Source: Hondaea fermentalgiana | Taxonomy: Eukaryota > Sar > Bigyra > Thraustochytrida > Thraustochytriidae | Length of the DNA stretch: 64,000 nt | Direction of reading: 5' to 3' | Assembly (NCBI GenBank): GCA_014084085.1 | Contig: NPFB01000028.1 | Span: 352,559 to 416,558, forward strand | Part shown: positions 19,368-29,684 of the stretch, in pieces | Numbering within the stretch: position 1 is the first letter of the stretch | Layout of the letters: each line of letters begins with the position of its first letter | Made by a program: the position numbers and the translations under genes | The notes under the pieces: model-generated | Database searches by the model: none | What the model was told of the DNA's origin: nothing | Seen by the model: the letters and a program-made list of their open reading frames with translations, nothing else

Positions 19368-20019
19368 AAACACTCAGAACACATTAGCTCATGATGGGCG
19401 TGTGATGAGATGTACACTCATCTTGATCTGCCAGATGTCGTCACAAAGGGAACTCAGCAAGCAGAAAATACAGAACGGTTTGTCTCTTCGAGTCTCCACA
19501 TTGCAAAGAACTTGGTCTTGTAGGCCTAGCGCCCCCCCTCCCTCCCCCCCCCAACCTTCGTAGCAGCATGAGAAACATCTCGACCAGTGATGTCGCATGC
19601 AGACTTATGACCCGCCGTGTGTTCAAGTTGATAGAACCGGATAGGCCAAGTGTCGTTCTGAAAAAAAATGAATCATCACAAAGGCCTCTTCTCAAGTCCG
19701 ACCAGTCCCAGAGGTACTTACAAGTTGTTAGACTCTTATTTTTCAAATTTAGAATTCATACACCCCGGCAACTGCAGCGCATGGCTGGCAACCACAGAAA
19801 ACCCACTATCCACTAGCACCATAATACAGCTGTGACAGCAGCATTTAAAGAAATAATCGCGCTGATTGGAAGGAATGAAAACCCCGTTCATTTTTTCTCA
19901 AAACACACTTTTAGGGGACGAGCGGCAGCAGGCAGAACTTGAAGCAATTTCGAAACGGCACGTGCAACGTTGGGGAGAAGGAGGGAGACGCGAGGAACGC
20001 GAGCTGCGGCGAGCAAACC
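19368..20019. other. Intergenic, SCCPDH-2 to membrane protein gene
   Basis: About 650 bp of lower-GC sequence with a C-rich run near 19533-19554. No gene was recognised. Confidence 0.5.
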
Positions 20020-21075
20020 ATGCCTCGAGAGGATGAAGGATCAGGAGCGAAGCACGCACGCGAGCAGCAGGTGGTAGCTGCGGATGCCGGCGAGGACGAC
20101 CTCGAGACGGCGTCTGGGACTTCTGCGACGGGAACGGACGTGGAGCGAGATGAGTATGTGGAAGCCATCTACGAAGACGCTATCAATGAAGCGAACAAGG
20201 GTAGATCCCTTGTCCACGATGCCCTGAACAGCTGTTCCGAACCGATCTTCATGATTCTCGTCGGCCTCCAGCTCTTAGAAGTGTCGCGAGAGCTGTCTGA
20301 GGTCGAGGCTGAAGATGAAAATCATAAAATAGAGGGTGTTGCTTATGTATATGGCATGAATTCGATCGTATCTGGTGCCATTTTCTCATTCATGTGCCTT
20401 TATGCTTGGTTGGCCTCCAGCATGAAATCGGGGCTTCAGGCTCTAAAAGGTCGTTCAGAAATGCCCTTCGCGCAGTTTGCTTCAATGTTGATTATACTCA
20501 TGGCAATTTTTTACGTGCCAGAGGTCAAGACGAAGATTATTGAGGACCCTTCAAACCTCTTGTTTCTCGCGATGGGAACCTTCACGGACGTGGTAGACTA
20601 CTGGGCAGGTGTCAAAGCTACGCTCAAAGCACACGAACACGGCGCTTACACCTTTCCCTTGACGCAGGTTTCGCCGCTCCTTCACATAGTTCTCGAATTC
20701 ATTGCTGCCCCGGTCACCTTGGTAGTGGGGGTCCTCCTCTCCCTTTGCGGGCTCTTCCTTCTCATTGTCTTCTGCTGCTGTCTCTTTCCCATTCTGTACA
20801 TCACGAGAGTTGTTAACGGAGTACAACGAGCCTTCGTAGAGGATTTCCTATCAGTCGCGAGATTGCCCGTTAATATCATCAAATGGGGAGGGAATCTAGG
20901 ATCGGAGGGCCCCAGCTCTCGCAAGCTCAATGCCAAGACTGGAGTTGAAAATCTACCCGAGGATGCTGTAAACCACTCAAGAGTGTTCAATGCCTACGGC
21001 ATCTATACTGATGTGCTGATGTGGGTGGTGCTCTTCACCAATTTGAGCGTTGAGTCTGTTTTGGGCCTAAATTGA
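20020..21075 (+). CDS. Unknown multi-pass membrane protein, 351 aa
   Basis: The upstream open frame begins at a TTG; the first ATG is at 20020 (MPREDEGSGAK). The N-terminal 50 residues are acidic and soluble. Hydrophobic segments then appear at roughly 85-100 (PIFMILVGLQLLEV), 120-145 (SGAIFSFMCLYAWLA), 160-180 (MLIILMAIFYV), 225-275 (a long double-length stretch including VLLSLCGLFLLIVFCCCL) and 325-345 (DVLMWVVLFTNLSV), so five or six spans are likely. The stretch GLFLLIVFCCCLFPILY is Cys-rich and possibly palmitoylated. No family was recognised, and transporter motifs are absent. Confidence 0.7.
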   Translation: MPREDEGSGAKHAREQQVVAADAGEDDLETASGTSATGTDVERDEYVEAIYEDAINEANKGRSLVHDALNSCSEPIFMILVGLQLLEVSRELSEVEAEDENHKIEGVAYVYGMNSIVSGAIFSFMCLYAWLASSMKSGLQALKGRSEMPFAQFASMLIILMAIFYVPEVKTKIIEDPSNLLFLAMGTFTDVVDYWAGVKATLKAHEHGAYTFPLTQVSPLLHIVLEFIAAPVTLVVGVLLSLCGLFLLIVFCCCLFPILYITRVVNGVQRAFVEDFLSVARLPVNIIKWGGNLGSEGPSSRKLNAKTGVENLPEDAVNHSRVFNAYGIYTDVLMWVVLFTNLSVESVLGLN

Positions 21076-22180
21076 GGCAAATGGGCTTTTCTTCGAGCAT
21101 TTTGCAGTTCTTATGGAAGGCAATTACAATGGAATCTAGACGGGCGACGTCGTCGACTCAATGAGCAAATGAATCTTTGTTCGAGTACAGCTTCCATCAA
21201 CCAATTATAGTCATTGTTTTCAATTGCAACTTGCAAATCTGACTTGCGCACCACTTCTGCCCTTTTCAGATACAAAAGAAAGCTGAACATCACCCTTTGA
21301 ATGCCGAAAACACTCAAGTCGTCTCAATCGTGAAGCCGGAAGTTTGAGCCGAGGAAGGGGTCTCTCAGAACGCGACCATCGCCAACTTTGCACATCTCGT
21401 TCGTCGGAAGAGAAAGCTGCGTGTGAAGTACTATCTCAACATCTAGCATTTTCGCGCTTAAGCCAAACATGCATTCTTCTCGTGCCTGAGTGCCTGCACG
21501 TTGAAGAACCAAAACAAGTTGAAGTCTTGAACTAAATCGTCATCATCTTGACTTTCGAACGCTACTGACTTCAAAGCTCTTTAACTCAGCGCTCGCCCCT
21601 GCAAATTTGCGAGCCTACGCAATCGCTCTGAACCCATTCTCTCTTTTTCTTCAAATGAATGCGAGAAGAAAGATTATTCGCCGCGCCGACCTTTCTCCTT
21701 CCAGGTCTTCTTCATCTTGCAGGTCTTCCTTCTTCTCTTTCCGAAGCTTCTGCTTGTCTTTGATCCATCGTCGACGTCCATCGTACGTTTTCCTCTAAGA
21801 GTGCAAGCAGGTCTGAGCACGAGACGACTCGGCGCGACGCAGCGCGGCCCCGAGACGAACAAGCAATAACATAAATTGAACTTGCTTGGAAAAGGTCCGA
21901 GTCCTTCGGGTCCACGTTGTCCCATTTCCGTGTTTCTTCTACTATTACGCACTACGTGGTAGTATAGTAGGAGTGCTGCCAGCATGAAGGCGGGAGATAC
22001 GCGCGGAAAGTAGACCTTCAGCCTGTGCGAGCTCGGGAGCGATTCGTCGACCGCTTGCACGCACGCGCGCCCGGTCCCGTCTCCGCGTCTTCGCGTCCGC
22101 GTGCTCCGTCCCCCTGCGTGCCCCCTCTCTTGCCCGTACCGCGACGTTGTGAGCGCGCGCGAGCGAGCAAACGAGCGACC
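21076..22180. other. Intergenic upstream of the E2 gene
   Basis: 1.1 kb without a supported gene. The first half is AT-richer; the last 200 bp is GC-rich (promoter and 5'UTR of the E2). Small frames here show no protein-like composition. Confidence 0.5.
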
Positions 22181-22624
22181 ATGGCGAAGCGACTCACCAA
22201 GGAGGCTGAGATGCTCGCGAGCGAGGACCTCGACTGGGCCAGTGCGGAGCCCGTGGAGGGGAACCTGTTCGAGTGGGACGCATCAATTGCGGGCCCCGAG
22301 GGCTCGCCTTACGAGGGCGGCCTCTTCAACCTCAAGCTGAGCTTTGGCGCCGAGTACCCGTTCACGCCTCCCTCGGTTGTCTTCACCACCAAGGTGTACC
22401 ACCCGTCCGTGAAGAAGGATTCTGGCGAGATTTGCGCTGATATCATCAAGGAGGCCTGGAAGCCTTCGCACAACGTCAAGTGGGTCCTCACCATTCTCCA
22501 GCAGCTTCTCGCGCAACCGACCACGGACAGTCCGCTCGAGCCGGAGATTGCCCAGCAGCTCCAGGACGACCCCGAGGCCTTTGCGGCCAAGGCCAAGGAG
22601 CTCACCGAAAAGTACGCGTGCTAG
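22181..22624 (+). CDS. Ubiquitin-conjugating enzyme E2 with altered HPN motif
   Basis: A minimal 147-aa UBC fold that transfers ubiquitin (or a relative) from E1 to substrate or E3. The ATG at 22181 has an excellent context (GCGACCATGG). Features in order: GPEGSPYEGGLFNLKLSFG (beta strands and loop), YPFTPPSVVFTTKVYHP, GEICADI with the catalytic Cys85, and a C-terminal helix ending in KYAC. The usual HPN is His74-Pro75-Ser76, and Ser76 lies nine residues before the Cys instead of eight, so the Asn that stabilises the oxyanion is absent or displaced. Closest in feel to the UBE2D/UBE2L class, but the partner E3 set is unknown. Confidence 0.9.
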   Translation: MAKRLTKEAEMLASEDLDWASAEPVEGNLFEWDASIAGPEGSPYEGGLFNLKLSFGAEYPFTPPSVVFTTKVYHPSVKKDSGEICADIIKEAWKPSHNVKWVLTILQQLLAQPTTDSPLEPEIAQQLQDDPEAFAAKAKELTEKYAC

Positions 22625-22798
22625 ACTCTGCCAATTGTGCTCCTTACCGAAGTCTCCTCTCCCTTGTCTATTTGCGCTTGCGCGTCGCTCGCTCGGCGCG
22701 CAGCCGGTACAGTTTGAGCCATCTAACTCACCCACGATGCAGAATCGAATTGATATTTTTTTCTTTTTTTACCTTTATCTTTTGCTTTGCTCGTTTCA

Positions 22799-24412
22799 TC
22801 ATTGCGCGCGACGTCCTTTGAAGTGCAAATCGCGCAGCATGCCCCGTCGACGAAGCTCAAAGAGGCCACGAAGGCCGCAAAACAATGTAAACATTCCCAA
22901 AATGCAAAAGCTGGCCGGGGAAAGGGCTCGGACGGCGTGCGGGTGCGCCATTTTCTCTTGCATTGCATCAGTCGTAAACGATGCAAGAGGTGGCATGCGG
23001 AAAGGACCAGTTCTTGCTGGAAACGTTTCCGTTCCAGAAGACTTGCGGGAAAGGGTCTTTGATGCCTGCATTTGCGACGCAGACTTGCTCGACGTCTTGC
23101 TCGCTGAGGATTTGCGTCTGGCATATCTTGCCGCAAGCTCGAGCTCTTCGCGACGTATGCGCTCCTCGAGACCTGCATCATCCCACGGTACATACTCTAC
23201 AATACATTTGTCGTGTGAAACAGCCTTGCGCACATCGACACCAGAGAAGGCAATGTACTGGTCTATGGTACGGCGCGTGCCGAGGGTAAATTCCCCAAGA
23301 CGCGCTCGGGCCTCTGGCGACTGGTCGCTGTCTTTAAACTCGAGCGCAGTCATGAGGCGTGCGAGAGAACGTTGATGTTCCTTGGAGTTTGAGTACCAGC
23401 CGCCCTTGCCACCTTTCTCGTTACCATAGTACACGCCAATCGTTGGCCGGGTGATGCTATAAAAGTCGTAGCCATGCGTCCACAGTCGCGCTCCTCGATG
23501 GAACTCTTCGCCGGAGAAAATGTGTCGCAAATGCTTGTCATTTGGAACCCAGCGTTCTGCATGGCAGCGGCTGAACGAGAGCCCGGCAGCCCAGAGAGGA
23601 GCAATGAGCGGACGTTCGAGGTTGGCGGCAGCGCCAGCTTGCTTGTTGCTAATAAAGCCGCCCGAGCGTATCTGGACTCCGCAAATATGGGGCATTTCCC
23701 AGTGATGATTGCTATTCTTGTCGAGATCCTTGTAGTTGGTCGGGTATGTGGACAAGACGGCGAATTCATTTTGAGTGGCGGCCCACTCGCGCAAGAGCGC
23801 GCGGTCCCAGCCCTTTTTGAAAATCGTGTGGGCGTCTATTTGCATGCAATAGTCTTCATCCTGCAAAAGCTGTGGCTGCAAGCCCCGAGCGTAGACCGGT
23901 CCAGCAGCTTCGCTGGCATCGAGGCGGAGCACTCGAACCTGGTCGAATTCTACGCAGCCATTCGGGTTCTCGAATCCGCCTCCATCCGGTACGGCGCGGA
24001 GCGGCTTCCCACGAAGTTCGCAAAGTTTTGCGAGACAGTCTTCGTCATTTGGGGCGTTTTGCTGCACGACACCAAAACGGACGCGCGCCGGGACATCTGC
24101 ATTATCAAAAGCGCTTTGTAGAGTTGCAGCGAGGCGACTTTCGCGAAGGGCTGCCACAAGCACGATAATTGTCGTTTCGTTGCTTTTCCAGCGGTCATCG
24201 TACGGGGGATGAGGTTTGCCCCAGGCTTGTTCCGGCACGCGAACCCAGCCCTCTTGGTCGTGAACAATGCTGGTGTCGTGCCAACCCGCCTTTTCGCGTG
24301 GCGGAAGCTCGCCGCGAATCGGCTCCGTTAGCATGAGCAAGCTCGTCGAGATCAGCAGTGTCACGCCGAGCGCGAGCGCCTTGCATTCAACGGCGGTCGC
24401 TCTTGTTCGCAT
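22799..24412 (-). CDS. GT60-type alpha-N-acetylglucosaminyltransferase, membrane anchored
   Basis: A 537-aa protein resembling the GlcNAc-transferase family (GT60) that includes Dictyostelium Skp1 GnT1 and trypanosome polypeptide alpha-GlcNAc transferases. Start at 24412 (MRTRATAVECKALALG) gives a short cytosolic tail and a signal-anchor at about 10-30, a type II Golgi topology; further upstream codons are low-complexity. Family features: TIIVLVAALRESRLAATLQS near the start of the domain, the metal-binding-type MQIDAHTIF, STYPTNY, FISNKQAG, LWAAGLSFSRCHAERWVPND, EEFHRGARLWTHGYDFYSIT and YYGNEKGGKGGWY. After the domain come a Lys/Ser-rich spacer and a second hydrophobic segment (ASFCILGMFTLFCGL) near the C-terminus. 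The acceptor is unknown; lumenal location is inferred from the anchor. Confidence 0.83.
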   Translation of the reverse strand: MRTRATAVECKALALGVTLLISTSLLMLTEPIRGELPPREKAGWHDTSIVHDQEGWVRVPEQAWGKPHPPYDDRWKSNETTIIVLVAALRESRLAATLQSAFDNADVPARVRFGVVQQNAPNDEDCLAKLCELRGKPLRAVPDGGGFENPNGCVEFDQVRVLRLDASEAAGPVYARGLQPQLLQDEDYCMQIDAHTIFKKGWDRALLREWAATQNEFAVLSTYPTNYKDLDKNSNHHWEMPHICGVQIRSGGFISNKQAGAAANLERPLIAPLWAAGLSFSRCHAERWVPNDKHLRHIFSGEEFHRGARLWTHGYDFYSITRPTIGVYYGNEKGGKGGWYSNSKEHQRSLARLMTALEFKDSDQSPEARARLGEFTLGTRRTIDQYIAFSGVDVRKAVSHDKCIVEYVPWDDAGLEERIRREELELAARYARRKSSASKTSSKSASQMQASKTLSRKSSGTETFPARTGPFRMPPLASFTTDAMQEKMAHPHAVRALSPASFCILGMFTLFCGLRGLFELRRRGMLRDLHFKGRRAQ

Positions 24413-24664
24413 GGTGGGTGTTTCACGACCCCTGCGCCACGCCCTACGCACCCTTGGGAGGGCTATGTCGGCGCGCCGCTTCCACCCCTGGAGCGGCCCC
24501 GGGGGCCCGCGCAAGTTCGCAGGCGCGCTTGCATCGGGGTTTGAAAAGATGCCTGCCTTGACAACGAACCTATCCATGCAAGAAGAGGATCGCAAGAAGA
24601 TCGATCTCAGAAGTGAGGGACAAATTCGAAGCAAGACAATTTCGCAAGATTGAGATCATTGCCA

Positions 24665-24863
24665 ACAAGAAGCAGCGGGAGAGCTTCTGCCCCTTTTTAT
24701 TCTTTGCATAAACATCCCTGCAGGCACATTCACAAGGCCGCACCGCTCGCTTCGTGCAATGAACGACAAGAAGCAGCGATTGCGAGAGCTTCTGCCCCTT
24801 TTTATTCTTTGCATACACATCCTTGCAGGCACATTTGCAAGGCCGCTCGCTTCGTGCAATAAA
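24665..24863. repeat. Tandem duplication, about 100 bp x 2
   Basis: Two copies with period 101: about 24665-24764 and 24766-24863. Each contains ACAAGAAGCAGCG, GAGCTTCTGCCCC, TTTATTCTTTGCATA and CGCTTCGTGCAAT. Differences are few, so the duplication is recent. Confidence 0.85.
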
Positions 24864-26864
24864 CAGGAGAAAAGGATCTGTTCGCAGTCGATACCAAGAC
24901 AGATGTTCCCTATTACGATGCTCTGTCAATGCCAACGGAGAGATTGGTTTTCAAGCCTCATCTGATGTCCTTTCCTTGGTATTGCGATGCGCATGATCTT
25001 CTTGCGAAGCAAAAGCTGCTGCATTCCGAACTCGAAACAGGATAATTGCGGCCTCTCTTCTCAGGAACTCAAGAACGCGGTCAACCTTTTCCAGGAGGCT
25101 CACCAAAGCTCACAGAGATATTTCTCTCAACACCCGCAATCCAAATTTTCAATTGGCAAGAAAATCCTGCCATGCTAGCAAGACTACAGGTGAGGATCGC
25201 TCGCACGCCAGGGTTTTGAACCTCCCCACCAAGAACAGTGTTTATTATCCTGCAAGCTTGCTTGCCCCAATGTCTTCCATCATGGATGGCAACCCATTAC
25301 GGGTACTACACGAACCCCAAAAGATCAAGACCAGGGCTTGTGACACACTGCAATGCACTGCAATGCAATGTACGAGGCGTGGTATCACCACTACTTTCTA
25401 CTGCCTGCCTATACCTACCCGTGGCTGCATGCCACAGCCCTTTGTTGGTTGGTTGGTTGGTTGTTGGGTCGGTCGGTCGTCCCGTCGGCCACCGTCGCTG
25501 CCCGCGGCTCGATCTCTCGTGCCGCTCTCCACACACGGTCGGCGATGCCGAGACAGCGATGACGCCGCGCGGTCGCGTCTGTCGAGGCAGGTACGACGGG
25601 TCATCGATCAAACCATGTCTCGTCTGCCCATAAAAAAATAAAAGGTTCGTCTGTCCATTTTCGCCGACCAACCGACCGGCCAGCCGAAGATCCATCCCTT
25701 TATCCATCCACCCGTTCGTTTGCTCGTGCCGGACGGCCGCTGCCGGCTGCGACGGGCCCAAATCGAGCCCTCCCGGTCCTACCGCGAGGCCGCGAGTCGC
25801 CGTCGGGCGCAAGCTTGCTTGCTTGCGAAGGGAAGGAAGGAATATGGGCGCGGGCCCAAGATCGGCGGCTGGCGACATCGGATTCTCGCTCGCCGTTAGA
25901 TTTGAGAAGCTGCAGCTGCAGCTGCAGCGCCGGCAGCTCTGTGCTGTCTTCACTATGGCACTTTTCGGCCGGGGGACTATGCAGCGTCGGTGTGGAGGGC
26001 GACGCGCGGCTGCGGGTACGGGGAGGTACACCGGGGCGGGCTCCCTCGCGCGACTCGCGCGGCGCCCCCCTGGGCGCGCCTCGCGCGCTGCTTGGCGGGG
26101 GCCCGAAAGCGCCACCCTTCGGGGCATACAGTACACTTTAACGTCCTACAGTGCGCGCGAAACGGCGGCACCCAAGCGTTTTCGCTATTACCTCGCCCGG
26201 CGGCATTCTCACCCGCGGCGAGCCGCGTATGCGACCGCGCGCGTAACGCCAGGCCCCCGCGCAGGCCCGCAGTCGCTCCGCAGCGGGGCGGCAGCAAGCA
26301 GCCAGCAAGGGGGGAGCAAGCTAGATGCGGGCCGCAGCGCGCAGGTGCGGGGCGTCTGCGGCCGACGCAGGCGACGACGTCGCAGCTAGACCGTCTGCGT
26401 CTGGCAGCGACGCTCTGCAGGGCGCGCGTCTGCGCGGCGCGGATCCCCTCGGGTCTCTACTGCGGCCCCCTGGCGCTCGTAGTCGCGGCGGCGCGCAGGC
26501 GCGGCAAAGGATTCGAAAAGCTGACTGGAAAACAAAGCAGACAAAACAAACGCCCAGTCAGCGAGTGACCCAGGCCGCGTCAGAGCCCGCCTGACAGACA
26601 GACAGAACCCCAAACCCGATCCTCGCCGCAGACCCCCGACCGCCCCGACGTCCGCGCGAGCCCAGTCCAGTCGAGTCCAGCCCAGCGCAGCGCAGCGCAG
26701 CCGGTCACCCGCGTGGAGCTGCGAGCGCTCGTCTCTGTGCTTGCGCATCCATCCATCCATCCATCTTACCCGGAGCTCCATCCCTCAATCGTTGTTCCTC
26801 GCGCCGCGACAGCGCGTCCCCGGCAGCGCCCAGGCCAGCCGACCGCGCCGCCGCGCGCGCTCCC

Positions 26865-26964
26865 NNNNNNNNNNNNNNNNNNNNNNNNNNNNNNNNNNNN
26901 NNNNNNNNNNNNNNNNNNNNNNNNNNNNNNNNNNNNNNNNNNNNNNNNNNNNNNNNNNNNNNNN
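26865..26964. other. Assembly gap (100 N)
   Basis: Exactly 100 unknown bases, the conventional filler for a gap of unknown size, inside very GC-rich DNA 305 bp upstream of the nucleoporin ATG. Confidence 0.98.
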
Positions 26965-27269
26965 GCGGCGACCGGCAGGGCCGCCGTAGCCCCCAGCCCC
27001 CCCTCCCCGCACAGGCCGCGCGGGGCGGCGCGAGCGGCGGCGGAAGCGACGAGGAGGTTTTGAAATCGCGCTTCTGGTGGCCGCCGCGACAGTTTGACTC
27101 ACGGTCGCCGAGCTCGCTCGCGCGGGAGGCAGACGCGCCAGAGCGCAGGCGCGAGCGCGAGCTAGCGAGGAAGGGGCCACAGGGAGGAGCAGGCGGAGGA
27201 GGAAAGCAAGCTAGGCTTGTTTGTCTGTGCGTGAGTGCTCAGGATAGCTGGCACGTAGAGAAAGGCATC

Positions 27270-29653
27270 ATGTTCTCGAACGCGGCCACGCCGCAGCAAG
27301 GCAGCCAGGGAGGTGGTCTCTTTGGCAACCAGACGCCGGCAAACAGTGGGGGTGGTCTTTTTGGCGCGCAGACGCCACAGCAAGGCAACAATAACAGTGG
27401 CGGTCTTTTTGGCGGCGGGGCCTCGACAAGTCTCTTTGGAGCCCAAACTCCGCAGCAGCAATCGCAACAGAGTGGCAGTCTCTTTGGCTCGACATCCAAT
27501 ACCAGCGGTGGGGGTCTCTTTGGCTCGCAAACGCCCCAGCAGCAGCAGCAGCCACAACAACAACAACAACAACAAGGTGGGGGTCTCTTTGGCGGAAGTA
27601 ATACCGGAATGTTTGGTTCCTCAGCAGCAACGACCACAACCATGACGGCGCCTGGGGCCTCCACGTCGACTGCAGGGGGCCTCTTTGGAAGCGGGTCCCA
27701 GGCACAGGGTCAGCAAATGCAGCAACAACAACAGCAACAGCTCGTTCCTTCCAGCACGGCAGATCCCACAACCGAAAGCTCGCGAGCGCTCATTGATAAA
27801 ACGCTGCAAGGCGTGCGTCGCTTCAGCAACGTCCTGAGCGAACTCAAAGGCTGGATCCGCGATCTCGATCATGTTGTACGTGTTTCCTCGGGCCACGAAG
27901 AAGAGTGCGAAAACTTCATCGAGACCCTACGAAGCAAGTTTGTTCCCCGTTGCGCTCAACTTTTGCAGCATCCGCCAAGAAACTCTAGCGAAAAGGACAC
28001 CGTCTCCAACTTGGATCGCAACGCTGCTGATGTTGTCCTGATTCTTCGACTTGCAGAGGAACTCGAGCTTTCCGAGCTGGAGGCTCTCAATCTCTGGGAT
28101 TGCGCGGCGCGCTTCCGGGCACTCCCAGCTGAGGTCGATTTTGAGCCCTCGAGCACCGACACCTTTTCTGTCGCTGTCGAGCTCTTTTACTACAAACGCG
28201 ACCTTGAACTGGTCCTCTTGCTCGACCTCATCCGGTGCCACTCGGCCAAACCTGGCAGTAACGTCAATGTAGACCTCGCCCGAGGCATCGTCGACGAGCT
28301 CCTTGTGAACCACAAGCTCGGCGAGCTCATGATTCGACGCGTTCGAGGACACAACGATCGAATTGCAGCGATCCTTGCGCCGCAGCACCGCAACATGGCT
28401 AGTCTTTCAATTCAGATTAGCGCACTGCAACTCGAGCGCCGCCGTCTTGCCGACGCGGTCTTCATTCTTCTCATCGGAACTTTTGCCACAGACGAGGAGA
28501 CGCTCGCACTCTTCGCCATCGTGCGAGACATGTCAAATCGCTGGCTTGACGTGCACGAGGTTGCCGCGAATGAACAGGAGGCCATGTCTTCATACGAGTC
28601 TCACTTGGTCCTCGTGCTCGCCTTGGCTTCGGCGCTCGACCGCACGGATGCGCTCTATGATCGCACCTCGGCGCGAATGCAGAATAAGCCAGTGAGATCA
28701 GAGTCTCTGAACTTTATCGAGGCATGCGAACGCGAAGTCGAAAGCAACGTGAGCGACGCAGAGTCACAAAACGGGTCATTTGGGCAACAAACCAGCACGC
28801 GCGGCTCGTCGAACACTGCAGGAAGCACGAAATGGAAGCATCAGGGCGTTCACGGCGTCGTGACTCTTTTCTGGGCCTCTTTCATTGGTGATTTGCGTCC
28901 CGAAGACTTTCCACGCTCTTCGCTTGCCTCCAAACAGCACCGAAATGACGTGCTCAATCAAGGCTACAAGTTGCGTGGCCTCGCTTATTTGCGTGGCCTC
29001 GTACGCAGCGCAGAGTTTTTGCAAGACGAACTTCGCGACAGCTACATGAGCATTCTCACAATTTTTGTGCAAAAGCTTGTCACGGCCAACGTCGAGACGG
29101 TGCTCGGCACCGAAATGTTAGTCGATCTCTACACCACCAACTCCCGCGAAGCTCTCCGGGCACACGAGGAAAGATCAAATTATGCCGGCGCGAACTCCAC
29201 GACCGGGGGTGTCTTGCCCCATTACGGTCAATCCATGCTGGCGGGAGCACATGGACGCGGGCCTCATCACAACATGGGCGGCCCTGGTGGCGTTTCGTCA
29301 AAGTCACTCGTCTCCGACAAGGACGCGTCCCCAGACACCCTTGAGGATCTCTTGGGTCTCTTACGCGCACTTCGCGTGCTCGAGCCGGAGGACGGTGCAA
29401 GTCTTTGGCAGAGCCAAGATACCCTCAGAGAATTTCTTTTTTCTGTCGAGCGTGTTGTGGACCAGGATAACGACCCGACGTCCCTGTACGTGTCCTATTT
29501 GGGATTCCTCGGTAGTCTTGCAAAATCAAGGCAAGACGTCGACTTTCTATTGCATCGTCGCTACAACAGATCCACCAGCATGTCCTCCCCGTTGCTTGAC
29601 TTTGGCATGCTCTTTGACGTTTTGCGGCAATTTCTTAGTGAGATGCAGGCTCA

Positions 29654-29684
<31 letters not shown>

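Larger units (their letters stand above)
24413..27269. other. Long divergent intergenic region with assembly gap
   Basis: 2.9 kb between the GT60 and nucleoporin genes. It contains a two-copy tandem repeat (24665-24863), tetranucleotide tracts GGTT (25445-25462), GGTC (25467-25479) and CATC (26745-26764), and the N run. Frames in 25300-26600 (up to 276 codons, minus strand) are Arg/Pro/Ala-rich translations without family resemblance, and I do not accept them as genes. Some 5' sequence of the nucleoporin gene could lie in the unsequenced part. Confidence 0.5.

Noticed and set aside
25306..26136. 276-codon minus-strand frame
   Set aside because: Arg/Pro/Thr-rich translation of GC-rich repeats in a divergent intergenic region; no motif.
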